Below, piece after piece: positions 8,749-17,001 of a stretch of 64,000 nucleotides of DNA (its first letter is position 1; each line of letters starts with the position of its first letter). This stretch comes from Bacillus solitudinis (GTDB lineage Bacteria; Bacillota; Bacilli; Bacillales; Bacillaceae_D), in NCBI RefSeq assembly GCF_002797395.1, contig NZ_KZ454943.1, positions 510,724-574,723 on the forward strand, written 5' to 3'. The position numbers and the translations under genes were made by a program. A model generated the notes under the pieces. It was not told the origin of the DNA. It was given only the letters and a program-made list of their open reading frames with translations, and did no database searches.

Positions 8749-8841
8749 AAGAGCACCTCCACTTAGTCAATTTCTATTGCCTTGGTTAGAATCCCCTTAA
8801 TTCCTGCTTTTATTCCAATTAAAAAGGTCTTTTTCGTTAAT

Positions 8842-8989
8842 AGGTACTGAAAAAGGTAAAAACCAACCCTTTTAGATCAAAGAAGCGGCAAACGGCCCCG
8901 AGTGTCGCGCACTCGCTATTGAGTGGTTCCGATAGCAGGGCGTAACGTGTGGAGCTATTGCTGCTTCTTCTGAGAACTTTTTAAATCAT
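8842..8989. repeat. dispersed intergenic repeat, copy R2
   Basis: A diverged copy. It starts TACTGAAAAAGG and has lost the clean hairpin mate, but the core GGGCGTAACGTGTGGAGC, then TATTGCTGCTTCTTC and the end GAACTTTTTAAAT, align with R1 and R4. It lies between ykuS and the 3' end of ykuR, in the same orientation relative to ykuR as the other copies have to their genes. Confidence 0.65.
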
Positions 8990-9029
8990 TAAAATTCCTC
9001 TTAAAAAGTAAGTGAGTCATTTTTGGGGG

Positions 9030-10154
9030 TTACACAGTTGCCTTCCACTCAAAAAATTGTGTAAGATGGTTCACAGCAAATGTAATAGCTCCCTCTTGTG
9101 GATTAAGTCTTGCATCATGTAATCCATAATCGGAACTAACCCCAAGCCAAAACATAAACCCAGGAATTTCTTCGAGAAAGTACCCAAAGTCCTCTCCCGT
9201 CATTGCTTCTTTACAAATAATTAAATTCGCAGAAGAATTGGTGGTAAAGGTCATGAACTCTTTTGTTTGAAGTGAATGATTATAAACTTGACAATAATTA
9301 GAACCATAATCAATTGTGATCTCACAATCAAAGCCAATTTCAATTCCTTTTGCTAGAGATTCAACTCGTTGCTTCATCCGGTTCATTGACTCAATGGAGA
9401 GGCTTCGCATCGTACCTTCTAAACGAGCAGTGTCTGCAATAATATTCTGTTTCGTCCCTCCCTGAATAACACCAACCGTCACAACCCCCGAATCGAGCGG
9501 GTTTATGTTGCGCGAGACAATTGTTTGGAGTTGGGTAACAAAATGACTTGCTGCAACAACCATATCATTAGCCGTATGTGGATAAGCAGCGTGTCCACCT
9601 TTACCTTTAAAATCAATAAACAGTTCAGATGTATTCGCAAATAATAATCCTTCTCTAGTAGCGATGGTTCCTACTGGATATTCTGGAGCAATATGAAGAG
9701 CAATAATTTCGTCTGGCCACCATTCTTTTAGGACTTCAGACTCAATCATCGGTTTAGCGCCCCCAGGACCTTCCTCAGCGGGCTGAAAGATAAAGACCAA
9801 GTTGTCTGTAGGTTGTGTTTTTGAAAAATAGCTTAGCACACCAAATGCAATTGTCATATGGATATCATGACCACATGCATGCATTGCCCCGTCATGTAAG
9901 GACTGAAAATCATAAGACGTTCGCTCTTGAATCGGTAACCCGTCAATATCTGCTCTATAGCCAATGGTTTTACGTGCAGCAGTTCCTGACAATTTAACAA
10001 TAATTCCGGTTTTCCAAATCTTTATTTGTAGATGATCTTGTGGTAAATGCTGAATAAGATTCAGTAAATATTGTTGGGTTTTGAACTCCTTAAAACCAAG
10101 TTCTGGGATTTGATGTAAATCTCTTCGAATCTTCCGTAACTGTTCTGAATTCAT
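9030..10154 (-). CDS. ykuR: N-acetyldiaminopimelate deacetylase
   Basis: A 374-aa M20-family metallo-hydrolase that removes acetyl from N-acetyl-LL-diaminopimelate, the last specific step of the acetylase branch of lysine/DAP synthesis. Motifs are [22 protein letters not shown], the lid domain around [11 protein letters not shown], and the C-terminal metal ligand region MTGEDFGYF. Its ATG overlaps the stop of the upstream aminotransferase (ATGA), showing translational coupling. The dapH, aminotransferase, ykuR arrangement supplies the pathway context. Confidence 0.94.
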   Translation of the reverse strand: MNSEQLRKIRRDLHQIPELGFKEFKTQQYLLNLIQHLPQDHLQIKIWKTGIIVKLSGTAARKTIGYRADIDGLPIQERTSYDFQSLHDGAMHACGHDIHMTIAFGVLSYFSKTQPTDNLVFIFQPAEEGPGGAKPMIESEVLKEWWPDEIIALHIAPEYPVGTIATREGLLFANTSELFIDFKGKGGHAAYPHTANDMVVAASHFVTQLQTIVSRNINPLDSGVVTVGVIQGGTKQNIIADTARLEGTMRSLSIESMNRMKQRVESLAKGIEIGFDCEITIDYGSNYCQVYNHSLQTKEFMTFTTNSSANLIICKEAMTGEDFGYFLEEIPGFMFWLGVSSDYGLHDARLNPQEGAITFAVNHLTQFFEWKATV

Positions 10155-11371
10155 TGTGCACCCGCTTTTGTCAGGCCAAGTATCTCCAGGTTCTTCTTTA
10201 GTGTTTTTACAAAGAAGTCTACATCTGATTTTAATAATGTTAATGGTGGCAGTAGTCGAAGGATCGTTTGTTGAGTGACATCAATTAAAATTCCTTCATT
10301 TAACATATTACGTTGAATCTCCTTCGCGCTTTCGGGTTTAGCATTTAAAACAATTCCTAACATCATTCCTTTTCCACGAACCGAATCAATAGTCGTCCCA
10401 TATTCAACTTTAAGACTTGCTAAGGAATCCCATAAATATGTTGATATTTCTTGACTCTTATTGAGTTGGCCATTCTCATATAATTCATCAATGACCGTAT
10501 TACCTAATGCAGCACTCAATGGGGACGGTGCAAACGTTGTTCCATGATCACCTGGTTTAAATAAATCTGTTAACGCTTCTGATACGATTATTCCTCCAAG
10601 TGGAAGACCCCCGCCAATTCCTTTAGCAAATAAAATCAGATCTGGTTGAATTTTTGCATGCTGATAAGCGAAAAATTCACCGGTTCGTCCAACACCTGTT
10701 TGGATTTCATCCATGCAACATAAAACTCCGTACATTTTACAAAGACTAGCAACCTTTTCTAAGTAGGTAGGTTCAAGTGGCACAATTCCCCCTGACCCTA
10801 GTACAGGCTCCATAATAACAGCTGCAGGCTTTTTCTCTTTTATTATTAACTCTAATGCTTCAACATCATGTGCTTCGACCTCAAATACAGACATAGTAGT
10901 TGCAGGAAAATCTTGATACACGCTTGGCTGCCTAGTAAGCTTAAGCGCCCCCAACGTTCGTCCATGGAAGCTTTTTTTCAAAACAACAACACCTTCTCTT
11001 TTGTCGGTCTGTTCCTTTGACCACTTATGAATGAGCTTTAGAGCAGCTTCCGTTGCTTCAGCACCTGAGTTAGTGAAAAAAACTTTTCCATTAATTGAAT
11101 GGGCTATTAATTTTTCAGCAAGTTCGATCGCTGGTTTATTTAAAAATACGTTTGAAATATGTAAAAATTTTTCACCTTGATCTTTGAGTGTTTTTATCAC
11201 GGCGGGATGTGAATGACCAAGAATATTTACAGCTAATCCTGTAAATAAATCTAAATATTTCTTTCCATTTTCATCGTAAAGATAATTTCCTTCACCGCGT
11301 TCAACAACGATTGGTAATCGGTTATATGTGGTCATCATTGCCTGCTGATCTCTTTGTTGCCAATCTAACAC
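10151..11371 (-). CDS. class-III aminotransferase, probable N-acetyl-LL-DAP aminotransferase
   Basis: A 406-aa PLP enzyme of the ArgD/ornithine aminotransferase group (fold type I, subgroup II). It shows [15 protein letters not shown], the [13 protein letters not shown] aspartate motif, FAKGIGGG with the PLP lysine, and TFAPSPLSA. It sits between dapH and ykuR, overlapping ykuR by 4 nt, exactly where the N-acetyl-diaminopimelate aminotransferase step belongs. B. subtilis uses PatA, a class-I/II enzyme, so this looks like a non-homologous replacement. An acetylornithine role is the alternative, but no arg genes are nearby. GTG start, with AAAGGGG 8 nt upstream. Confidence 0.85.
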   Translation of the reverse strand: MLDWQQRDQQAMMTTYNRLPIVVERGEGNYLYDENGKKYLDLFTGLAVNILGHSHPAVIKTLKDQGEKFLHISNVFLNKPAIELAEKLIAHSINGKVFFTNSGAEATEAALKLIHKWSKEQTDKREGVVVLKKSFHGRTLGALKLTRQPSVYQDFPATTMSVFEVEAHDVEALELIIKEKKPAAVIMEPVLGSGGIVPLEPTYLEKVASLCKMYGVLCCMDEIQTGVGRTGEFFAYQHAKIQPDLILFAKGIGGGLPLGGIIVSEALTDLFKPGDHGTTFAPSPLSAALGNTVIDELYENGQLNKSQEISTYLWDSLASLKVEYGTTIDSVRGKGMMLGIVLNAKPESAKEIQRNMLNEGILIDVTQQTILRLLPPLTLLKSDVDFFVKTLKKNLEILGLTKAGAQ

Positions 11372-11459
11372 ATTCGTATCCCCTTTCGCTCTAAGTAAGG
11401 AAAGAGCCTTGCCGAGGTTATCTTGTAACCTAACGACAAAGCTGCTTGTCCACCTTTAT

Positions 11460-12182
11460 TTAGTTATCTTCGTTCAGACGACGAAGCTCGTGCTTAATTT
11501 CTGTTTTTCCTTTTGTTTTCTCATCAATTTCTTTAATGACGCGTGCTGGTGTTCCTGCAACCACTGTGTTTGGTGGTACATCCTCAATTACGACAGCACC
11601 AGCAGCAACAACGGCACCTTTACCAACAGTTACCCCTTCAAGCACGACGCAATTTGCTCCCATTACTACATCATCTTCAACAATAACAGGTTTCGCTGAA
11701 GGAGGCTCTATTACACCGGCTAACACCGATCCCGCACCTATGTGGCAATTTTTACCGACTGTTGCACGGCCACCCATGACAACATTCATATCAATCATCG
11801 TACCTTCACCAATAACAGCGCCAATATTGATACTTGCACCCATCATAATAACAGCATTGTTACCAATTTCCACTTGGTCACGAATGATGGCACCTGGTTC
11901 GATACGTGCTTGAATATTTTTCATGTCAATTAAAGGAACCGCTGAATTGCGACGGTCATTTTCCACAACATAGTCTTCAATTTTTGCTTCGTTTTCTTTT
12001 AATGCTTTTTCGATATCAGACCAGTCACCGAATAACACACCTGTGTTTCCAGTAATGAATGATTTTGTTTCTGAACCAAAATCAATACCTTCTAAATCAC
12101 CTTTAATATGTACTTTTACAGGTGTTTTCTTCACACTGTTTGAAATAAATTTAATAATTTCATTTGCATCCATCATCTTCAT
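11460..12182 (-). CDS. dapH: 2,3,4,5-tetrahydropyridine-2,6-dicarboxylate N-acetyltransferase
   Basis: A 240-aa left-handed beta-helix acyltransferase that acetylates tetrahydrodipicolinate, the first step of the acetylase DAP branch. The start [10 protein letters not shown] matches B. subtilis DapH (YkuQ). The hexapeptide repeats ([55 protein letters not shown]) run through residues ~90-210. ATG at 12182 follows AGGAGG by 10 nt. It is first in the dapH, aminotransferase, ykuR operon. A small inverted repeat (AGGTTA..TAACCT near 11415) lies in the gap before the aminotransferase gene. Confidence 0.95.
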   Translation of the reverse strand: MKMMDANEIIKFISNSVKKTPVKVHIKGDLEGIDFGSETKSFITGNTGVLFGDWSDIEKALKENEAKIEDYVVENDRRNSAVPLIDMKNIQARIEPGAIIRDQVEIGNNAVIMMGASINIGAVIGEGTMIDMNVVMGGRATVGKNCHIGAGSVLAGVIEPPSAKPVIVEDDVVMGANCVVLEGVTVGKGAVVAAGAVVIEDVPPNTVVAGTPARVIKEIDEKTKGKTEIKHELRRLNEDN

Positions 12183-12275
12183 AATTTCATTTCCTCCTAA
12201 GCCTATTAACAATCTCTTTATTATGATAAAGATAACGAACATAAATTGCAATCAAAATGAGTCAAATTTTATGCT

Positions 12276-13172
12276 TTAACCCAAGATGGTTAGTAAAACT
12301 GTAATCGTAACGATACTAACCAATGTGGTTATTAATGTAATGCTTGATACGAGTCTAGGTTCTGAATCAAATTGAACGGCATACATAACAATTGTTGCTG
12401 CAGAAGGCATTGCTGCCGAAACGATAAGAACCTTTGCCAGTAATGGATCTAAAGGGAAAATTAATGTGGTTGCAAATGCAATCAAAGGAGAAACAATAAG
12501 ACGCACCAAAACGCCGTAAGATATTTTGCCCCACTCAAAGTTATCAAATCGAATTAATGCTAGTTGCATGCCTAGTATTATCATTACTGTAGGGATTGCC
12601 CCTTCTGCGATAATATTGACAGTTTGCATTAAATTATCTGGCATTTGAACATTCAAAATATTGAAAGAAAGTGCAATGATGACTGCGTAAGTTGCTGGCA
12701 TTAGCAATACTGACTTCATCGCCATTTTCATACCTGATTTATCACGGGCCGCGTAATAAACACCAAAGACATTCATAATAATCGATTGAATGACCATAAA
12801 TGAAACACAAAAGGCAAAACCAACTTCTCCGTACGCAAATAAAATAATCGGTGCTCCGTAATTTCCTGAATTCATAAAGGCAGTTGATAAGATTAAGCCA
12901 CTCTCTGTTGAGGGAGACACCTTGGAAATTATTGCGTATAGTTTATTAATTACGATAAGAGCAAATAATAGAATGAGAGCTAAAACGGCCATGTAGAAAT
13001 ATTGCATATTTAATTCAGATAGGTAGAATGTTCGAAATACTAGACAAGGTGTCATTACATATATCGCCATCGTTGAAATTGGCTTAATATCAACCTTCTT
13101 CCACTTTTGAACTAAATAACCAAGTGTAAATACTAGAATTACAGGTAATACAACCTGCAGAAAAATCGTCAT
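12276..13172 (-). CDS. AEC-family (auxin efflux carrier-like) transporter
   Basis: A 298-aa integral membrane protein with about ten hydrophobic segments in two halves, starting MTIFLQVVLPVILVFTLGYL. It has the PCLVFRTF and NSGNYGAPIILF motifs of the AEC/Mem_trans (PF03547) family, and the second half has AEGAIPTVMIILGMQL. Family members carry out malate, malonate or other organic-anion transport; the substrate cannot be read from sequence. It lies 93 nt upstream of dapH on the same strand and may be co-transcribed. Confidence 0.88.
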   Translation of the reverse strand: MTIFLQVVLPVILVFTLGYLVQKWKKVDIKPISTMAIYVMTPCLVFRTFYLSELNMQYFYMAVLALILLFALIVINKLYAIISKVSPSTESGLILSTAFMNSGNYGAPIILFAYGEVGFAFCVSFMVIQSIIMNVFGVYYAARDKSGMKMAMKSVLLMPATYAVIIALSFNILNVQMPDNLMQTVNIIAEGAIPTVMIILGMQLALIRFDNFEWGKISYGVLVRLIVSPLIAFATTLIFPLDPLLAKVLIVSAAMPSAATIVMYAVQFDSEPRLVSSITLITTLVSIVTITVLLTILG

Positions 13173-13522
13173 GTAGAAAACCTTCTTTACTATACAGTAT
13201 ATTAAATAGTACCCTAACTATAAGAATACTATATAAACAAGTTTGAATGCACTGATTTATCCATTGAAAAATGTGTTAAATGCCCTAGTCCTTACGTTCT
13301 CACTAGAGTTATCAAGCACTTCACCCAGATAACTATGACTCTTATTCTACTACATATCCTTTTTCCGAAGACAGAAGTATCCCATCAATTTATTAAAGCG
13401 AGAGCTTAAATAGATTATGCATCAAATATTACAAAAGAGATTCACAGCTCTTCCCGATTTATAAACAAGCATCTAGTTAGCTAATTGATATCTGCTAATC
13501 AAAACTTCAGGAATAGCTAATA
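13173..13522. other. 350-bp stretch without a recognised gene
   Basis: AT-rich, with no frame on either strand that has a start and ribosome site. It presumably holds the AEC gene promoter and upstream region. I see no repeat copy here. Confidence 0.5.
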
Positions 13523-13545
13523 GGGAGCAGCATATATGCTACTCC
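13523..13545 (-). terminator. terminator of the 170-aa lipoprotein gene
   Basis: GGGAG(C)AGCATATATGCT(A)CTCCC hairpin straddling the stop codon on the minus strand. Confidence 0.6.
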
Positions 13546-14051
13546 CTTTGTTTAAACCAAGCATAGATTAGTGAACCACTTTCTTCATCTGTCTCAAAAG
13601 ATAGCTCATAATCATCTAAATAGTAATAATAAATTAAGTATCCATCCATCTCATCCAATTCTGTTAAATCAGGCGTACCTAGTGCCTTTTTTAGATGATC
13701 AGTTGTAAGCTGTTTCTTCTTGATATTCAGGGCAGAAGCAACAACCTTTTTTGTTTCCGAATTAATTAAAAACGTAGAATCATCATAAATCCAAGCTATC
13801 CCACCTTCGTAAACATCAACATTCTCAGGATCGCCAAATTGTTTTATTAACTCATTCGAAGTAGTTCCTATCTTAAGCTTTAAAGGTTCAAAAATTCCAT
13901 AAAAACCTTGTTCAATCCATGAAAACGAAAGAAAAGCCTGCTTTTCTATCATTAAATCCCGTTCTTCCCTTTGCTGTGCATGGATTTCTCCTTGACCACA
14001 TGCCGAAAGGAAAAGAAGCGAAAACACAACGAAAAAGCGAAATTTAGACAC
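13539..14051 (-). CDS. lipoprotein of unknown function
   Basis: 170 aa. The signal peptide MSKFRFFVVFSLLFLSAC has a lipobox ending at Cys18. The mature part contains IGTTSNELIKQFGDPENVD and a later LKKALGTPDLTELDEMDGY. These two 'G.P' loops resemble small outer-surface proteins of the DUF4309/BLIP-like fold seen in Bacillus, but I cannot assign a family firmly. GTG start with AGAGGGGG 6 nt upstream. It is a single gene. Function is unknown; it would sit on the outer face of the membrane. Confidence 0.8.
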   Translation of the reverse strand: MSKFRFFVVFSLLFLSACGQGEIHAQQREERDLMIEKQAFLSFSWIEQGFYGIFEPLKLKIGTTSNELIKQFGDPENVDVYEGGIAWIYDDSTFLINSETKKVVASALNIKKKQLTTDHLKKALGTPDLTELDEMDGYLIYYYYLDDYELSFETDEESGSLIYAWFKQRE

Positions 14052-14262
14052 AAAGAACCCCCTCTTTCTTTATGACTGTCTTACTTCAAGGATAGTCTTA
14101 GCTAGACAACTTTATTCACAGAAATTTATGGTTTTTTCTTATTCAACTTCCATTTATTATGCACATCTTTCTTTGTATTGTTCCATTATCTAATTCTTCC
14201 CTTACCTTCCAATTCCTCCATATCTCAAGAGTATTCCAAATAAAACGTGGTTATATAGGAGA

Positions 14263-14310
14263 AAGGAGCTGTGTCATTAGAGTTTAAACCCTCTTATGAC
14301 ACAACCCCTT
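14263..14310 (-). terminator. hairpin T1 after the HD-GYP gene
   Basis: GTGTCATTAGAG pairs with CTCTTATGACAC (one mismatch), flanked by GGAGCT / AACCCC. It is related to T2 (27481-27526) and T3 (48826-48879), which share the TGTGTCATAAGG arm. Confidence 0.65.
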
Positions 14311-15346
14311 ATGATAAGACATTATTAATAAAAACAGTCGTCTCCTTCGCCAAATCAACATGTCTTATTGCGAAATCTGACGAACTACCACCTGACGTAT
14401 GAAATGTACGAATAATTGGACGCTGAGGAAGTCCACTATTTTGCCCTACTACAATTCCTGTTAGCCCTGTTGAGAGCTTGACTTGACTTCCTGTCGGATA
14501 AAAGGCAATCGCTCTCAAAAAATTCCACACAACTTCATGATCAAAACAACGATTTGTTAACGCCATTAAGTGTTCACACGCTTCGAAAGGAAATAGACCT
14601 CTCTCGCCTGGTGCTGGATTAATTAGACGGTCATATGCATTAGCAACTGCCGCGATTTTGGACACGATATGAATATCCTCCTCTGTTAACTTCCGTGGGA
14701 ATCCAGTGCCATCAACATGTTCATGATGAGTTAATGCAATATGAGCGGATAATATACTTATTTCTTTATTTTTTCGTAGAGTGTTAAACCCTTTCCATGT
14801 GTGATCGTTTTGCGCTAAATCTTCAGTTGCGGCCTGATCCGGAATAATTTTACCGATATCATGAAGCAATGCTCCCATTGCCAACTCTTGAAGTTTCACA
14901 CGGTCAAGTCCAAGTCTAATGCCAACAATTGCTGAAATAATACAAACATTAACAGAGTGTATATAAAGGTGGTTATCGTCTGTACGAATATCTGTTAAGT
15001 TTAATAATATTTGCTGATTTTGTAATACCTCATCTAGAATACTCCGTATGGAAGCTTGAATGTTCCGAATCTCTAACTCTTTTCCAGTTTGAACAAATTG
15101 TATGGAGTTCTTTAACGTTTCAATCGTATTACGCTTGACTTTTTCCGAAACGACCTCTTCTATTTTTAAATCTTGTAACCGACTATCTTTAATGTAAATG
15201 GCTTGAACACCCATATGACGTAACCTAGATATTAGACCTACCGTTAATTGAGCACCCTGTTGTAATAAAATACGACCATCACTTGCGAAAATATGCTTCC
15301 CTAGTCTTTCTCCCTGCTCTACATTATCCAAAAACGTATATCTCAT
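14309..15346 (-). CDS. HD-GYP domain protein, probable cyclic-di-GMP phosphodiesterase
   Basis: 345 aa. The N-terminal ~100 residues carry a short DUF3391-like/beta segment (ASDGRILLQQGAQLT) and a helical linker. The HD-GYP domain spans ~110-300: YIHSVNV, LLHDIGK (His162-Asp163), AHIALTHHEHVDGTGFP. The signature reads GTGFP where most family members have GxGYP, a conservative change. It would hydrolyse c-di-GMP in the cytoplasm. ATG at 15346 follows GAGAGGG by 8 nt. It lies 27 nt after an MscS-type channel gene, so the two are probably one operon. Confidence 0.87.
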   Translation of the reverse strand: MRYTFLDNVEQGERLGKHIFASDGRILLQQGAQLTVGLISRLRHMGVQAIYIKDSRLQDLKIEEVVSEKVKRNTIETLKNSIQFVQTGKELEIRNIQASIRSILDEVLQNQQILLNLTDIRTDDNHLYIHSVNVCIISAIVGIRLGLDRVKLQELAMGALLHDIGKIIPDQAATEDLAQNDHTWKGFNTLRKNKEISILSAHIALTHHEHVDGTGFPRKLTEEDIHIVSKIAAVANAYDRLINPAPGERGLFPFEACEHLMALTNRCFDHEVVWNFLRAIAFYPTGSQVKLSTGLTGIVVGQNSGLPQRPIIRTFHTSGGSSSDFAIRHVDLAKETTVFINNVLS

Positions 15347-15373
15347 ACCCGCCACCCTCTCTGAAATTGAAGA

Positions 15374-16534
15374 CTAACTTCTTTCCGAATCATGTTGACG
15401 GTCGTCTTCAGATATGTCTCCAAGGAAATGTTTGTCACTCTCAACATAGATACTGCGACTTGGAAAAGCTATACTGACCCCGTTTCGTTCCAAAATTTTG
15501 ATTATCTCAAAGTTTATTTCCTCTTTTACTCTCAACCACTCCGCCCATGCAGTGGTCTTTGTGAAAAAGTAAATGAATATATCAAGACTTGAGTGACTAA
15601 ATTGATTGAAGCGAACCAGGATCAGTCCAGGATCAATCTCTTCATGTTTCTTTAATAATCCTTCAATCTCACGTGTACATACCTCAAGCTTCTCTTTAGG
15701 AGTAGAATACATGACACCTAAAGAGAAAGTTACTCGCCGTTTGTTCATTTTAGACCAGTTTGTAATTGGTTCATTGGATAGTGTTGAATTTGGAACTGTA
15801 ATGACAGAATCTGCGAAAGTTCTTATTTGAGTGCTTCTAAACGTAATATCTTCAACAATCCCTTCTACTGTCGGTGTCTCTATCCAATCACCTTTGGAAA
15901 AAGGCTTTTCCGTTATAATAATAATTCCACCAAAAAAATTCCCGATTGTCTCCTGTGCTGCTAGAGCAAAAGCTAAACCGCCTAATCCTAACCCCGCAAC
16001 AAAACCGTTAATATTGTAACCCCACTCACCACCTACTATAACTACGGTAATTGCAATCACACCAAATCTAAGTAGTTTTGAAACGAAAGGAACAAGCATA
16101 CTGTGCTCATCTAAGTCAATTTTTCTGGCCATTCGAAAGAACACTGATGAATTAGTAGAAGTAAAATTATAGAGTCCCCAGCCAAGTAAAATAATAATAA
16201 CGGAGCGGTACATCCCTTGAACAAATTGAAAGGTTGTAATGTGAAACGGCAAATAGGCTAATGCCAAATAAGTTCCAAGTATGATCCAAAATACTCGCAA
16301 AGGTCGTTCAAACGACAAGAGTAAATTGGTAAAGACTTCAGTCGGTGTTTTGCTGGCTAATCGAATTACTATCTTAAAAATATATTTTGTAAACAGTTTA
16401 CGAAAAACGATAAACACTAAAAAAATTGCCAAAGCAATTCCTACCTCAACCCAATCAAGATTATTCCAAAATAATAAGAGACGTTCCCCCATGCTTAAAC
16501 TTTCTAGAACCTCGTCTCCTTCAGCAACTTTCAT
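15374..16534 (-). CDS. MscS-family mechanosensitive channel
   Basis: 386 aa, larger than YkuT, with about four N-terminal membrane segments before the MscS pore helix (GLGLGGLAFALAAQETIGNFFGG). The beta domain (GDWIETPTVEGIVEDITFRST) and a C-terminal alpha/beta domain follow. It resembles B. subtilis YhdY-type channels. ATG at 16534 is chosen because GAGGTGAG lies 4 nt upstream; the ATG 45 nt earlier has no ribosome site. Co-directional with the HD-GYP gene. Confidence 0.88.
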   Translation of the reverse strand: MKVAEGDEVLESLSMGERLLLFWNNLDWVEVGIALAIFLVFIVFRKLFTKYIFKIVIRLASKTPTEVFTNLLLSFERPLRVFWIILGTYLALAYLPFHITTFQFVQGMYRSVIIILLGWGLYNFTSTNSSVFFRMARKIDLDEHSMLVPFVSKLLRFGVIAITVVIVGGEWGYNINGFVAGLGLGGLAFALAAQETIGNFFGGIIIITEKPFSKGDWIETPTVEGIVEDITFRSTQIRTFADSVITVPNSTLSNEPITNWSKMNKRRVTFSLGVMYSTPKEKLEVCTREIEGLLKKHEEIDPGLILVRFNQFSHSSLDIFIYFFTKTTAWAEWLRVKEEINFEIIKILERNGVSIAFPSRSIYVESDKHFLGDISEDDRQHDSERS

Positions 16535-16611
16535 TTTTCTCACCTCAACAAATAATAACCTCTCTTTGTATTCTATCATAATGCTTTAGTAATCGAGAAA
16601 CGATAAATAAA

Positions 16612-16650
16612 CAAATAAAAAAGACACATGTTCGTGAAAACGAACATGCA
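16612..16650 (-). terminator. terminator of the nasDE region
   Basis: ATGTTCG / CGAACAT stem with a 6-nt loop followed by a T-rich run (CTTTTTTATTTG) on the minus strand, just past the nasE stop. Confidence 0.8.
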
Positions 16651-16662
16651 TCTAAATCATTA

Positions 16663-16989
16663 TTAATTAACAAATACATATACTTCCTCGTTTATTATTT
16701 CTACGTTATAGCGCTTCACACAACCAACATCTGGAGCTTGAACTTTGCCATCCTTTGTACTAATTTTCCAATCATGTAAAGGACAAAAGACATGCTCGCC
16801 ACTGACAATCCCTTCTGAAAGGGGACCATTTTTATGAGGGCAACGATTTTGTATGGCATTGACACTGCCGTCTTCTTGCTTAAATAATGCAATTTCTTCT
16901 CCTGAAAGGATGACCACCTTGCCAATCCCAATTGATAATTCTGATATCCTTAATACCTTCACTTTTTTTAGACTATCCACCTGTGTCAT
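16663..16989 (-). CDS. nasE: assimilatory nitrite reductase small subunit (NirD/NasE)
   Basis: A 108-aa Rieske-type [2Fe-2S] protein. The cluster ligands are Cys50 and His52 in CPHKNGPLSEG and Cys69 and His72 in CPLHDWKI. It is the small subunit of NADH-dependent nitrite reductase and works with the adjacent large subunit to reduce nitrite to ammonium in the cytoplasm. RBS GGAGGGGAATCAA. It begins 12 nt after nasD. Confidence 0.95.
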   Translation of the reverse strand: MTQVDSLKKVKVLRISELSIGIGKVVILSGEEIALFKQEDGSVNAIQNRCPHKNGPLSEGIVSGEHVFCPLHDWKISTKDGKVQAPDVGCVKRYNVEIINEEVYVFVN

Positions 16990-17001
16990 TTGATTCCCCT
17001 C

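Noticed and set aside
11536-11913. 125-codon Thr/Pro/Ala-rich frame antisense to dapH
   Set aside because: It is the complement of the hexapeptide repeats of dapH, and has no ribosome site.
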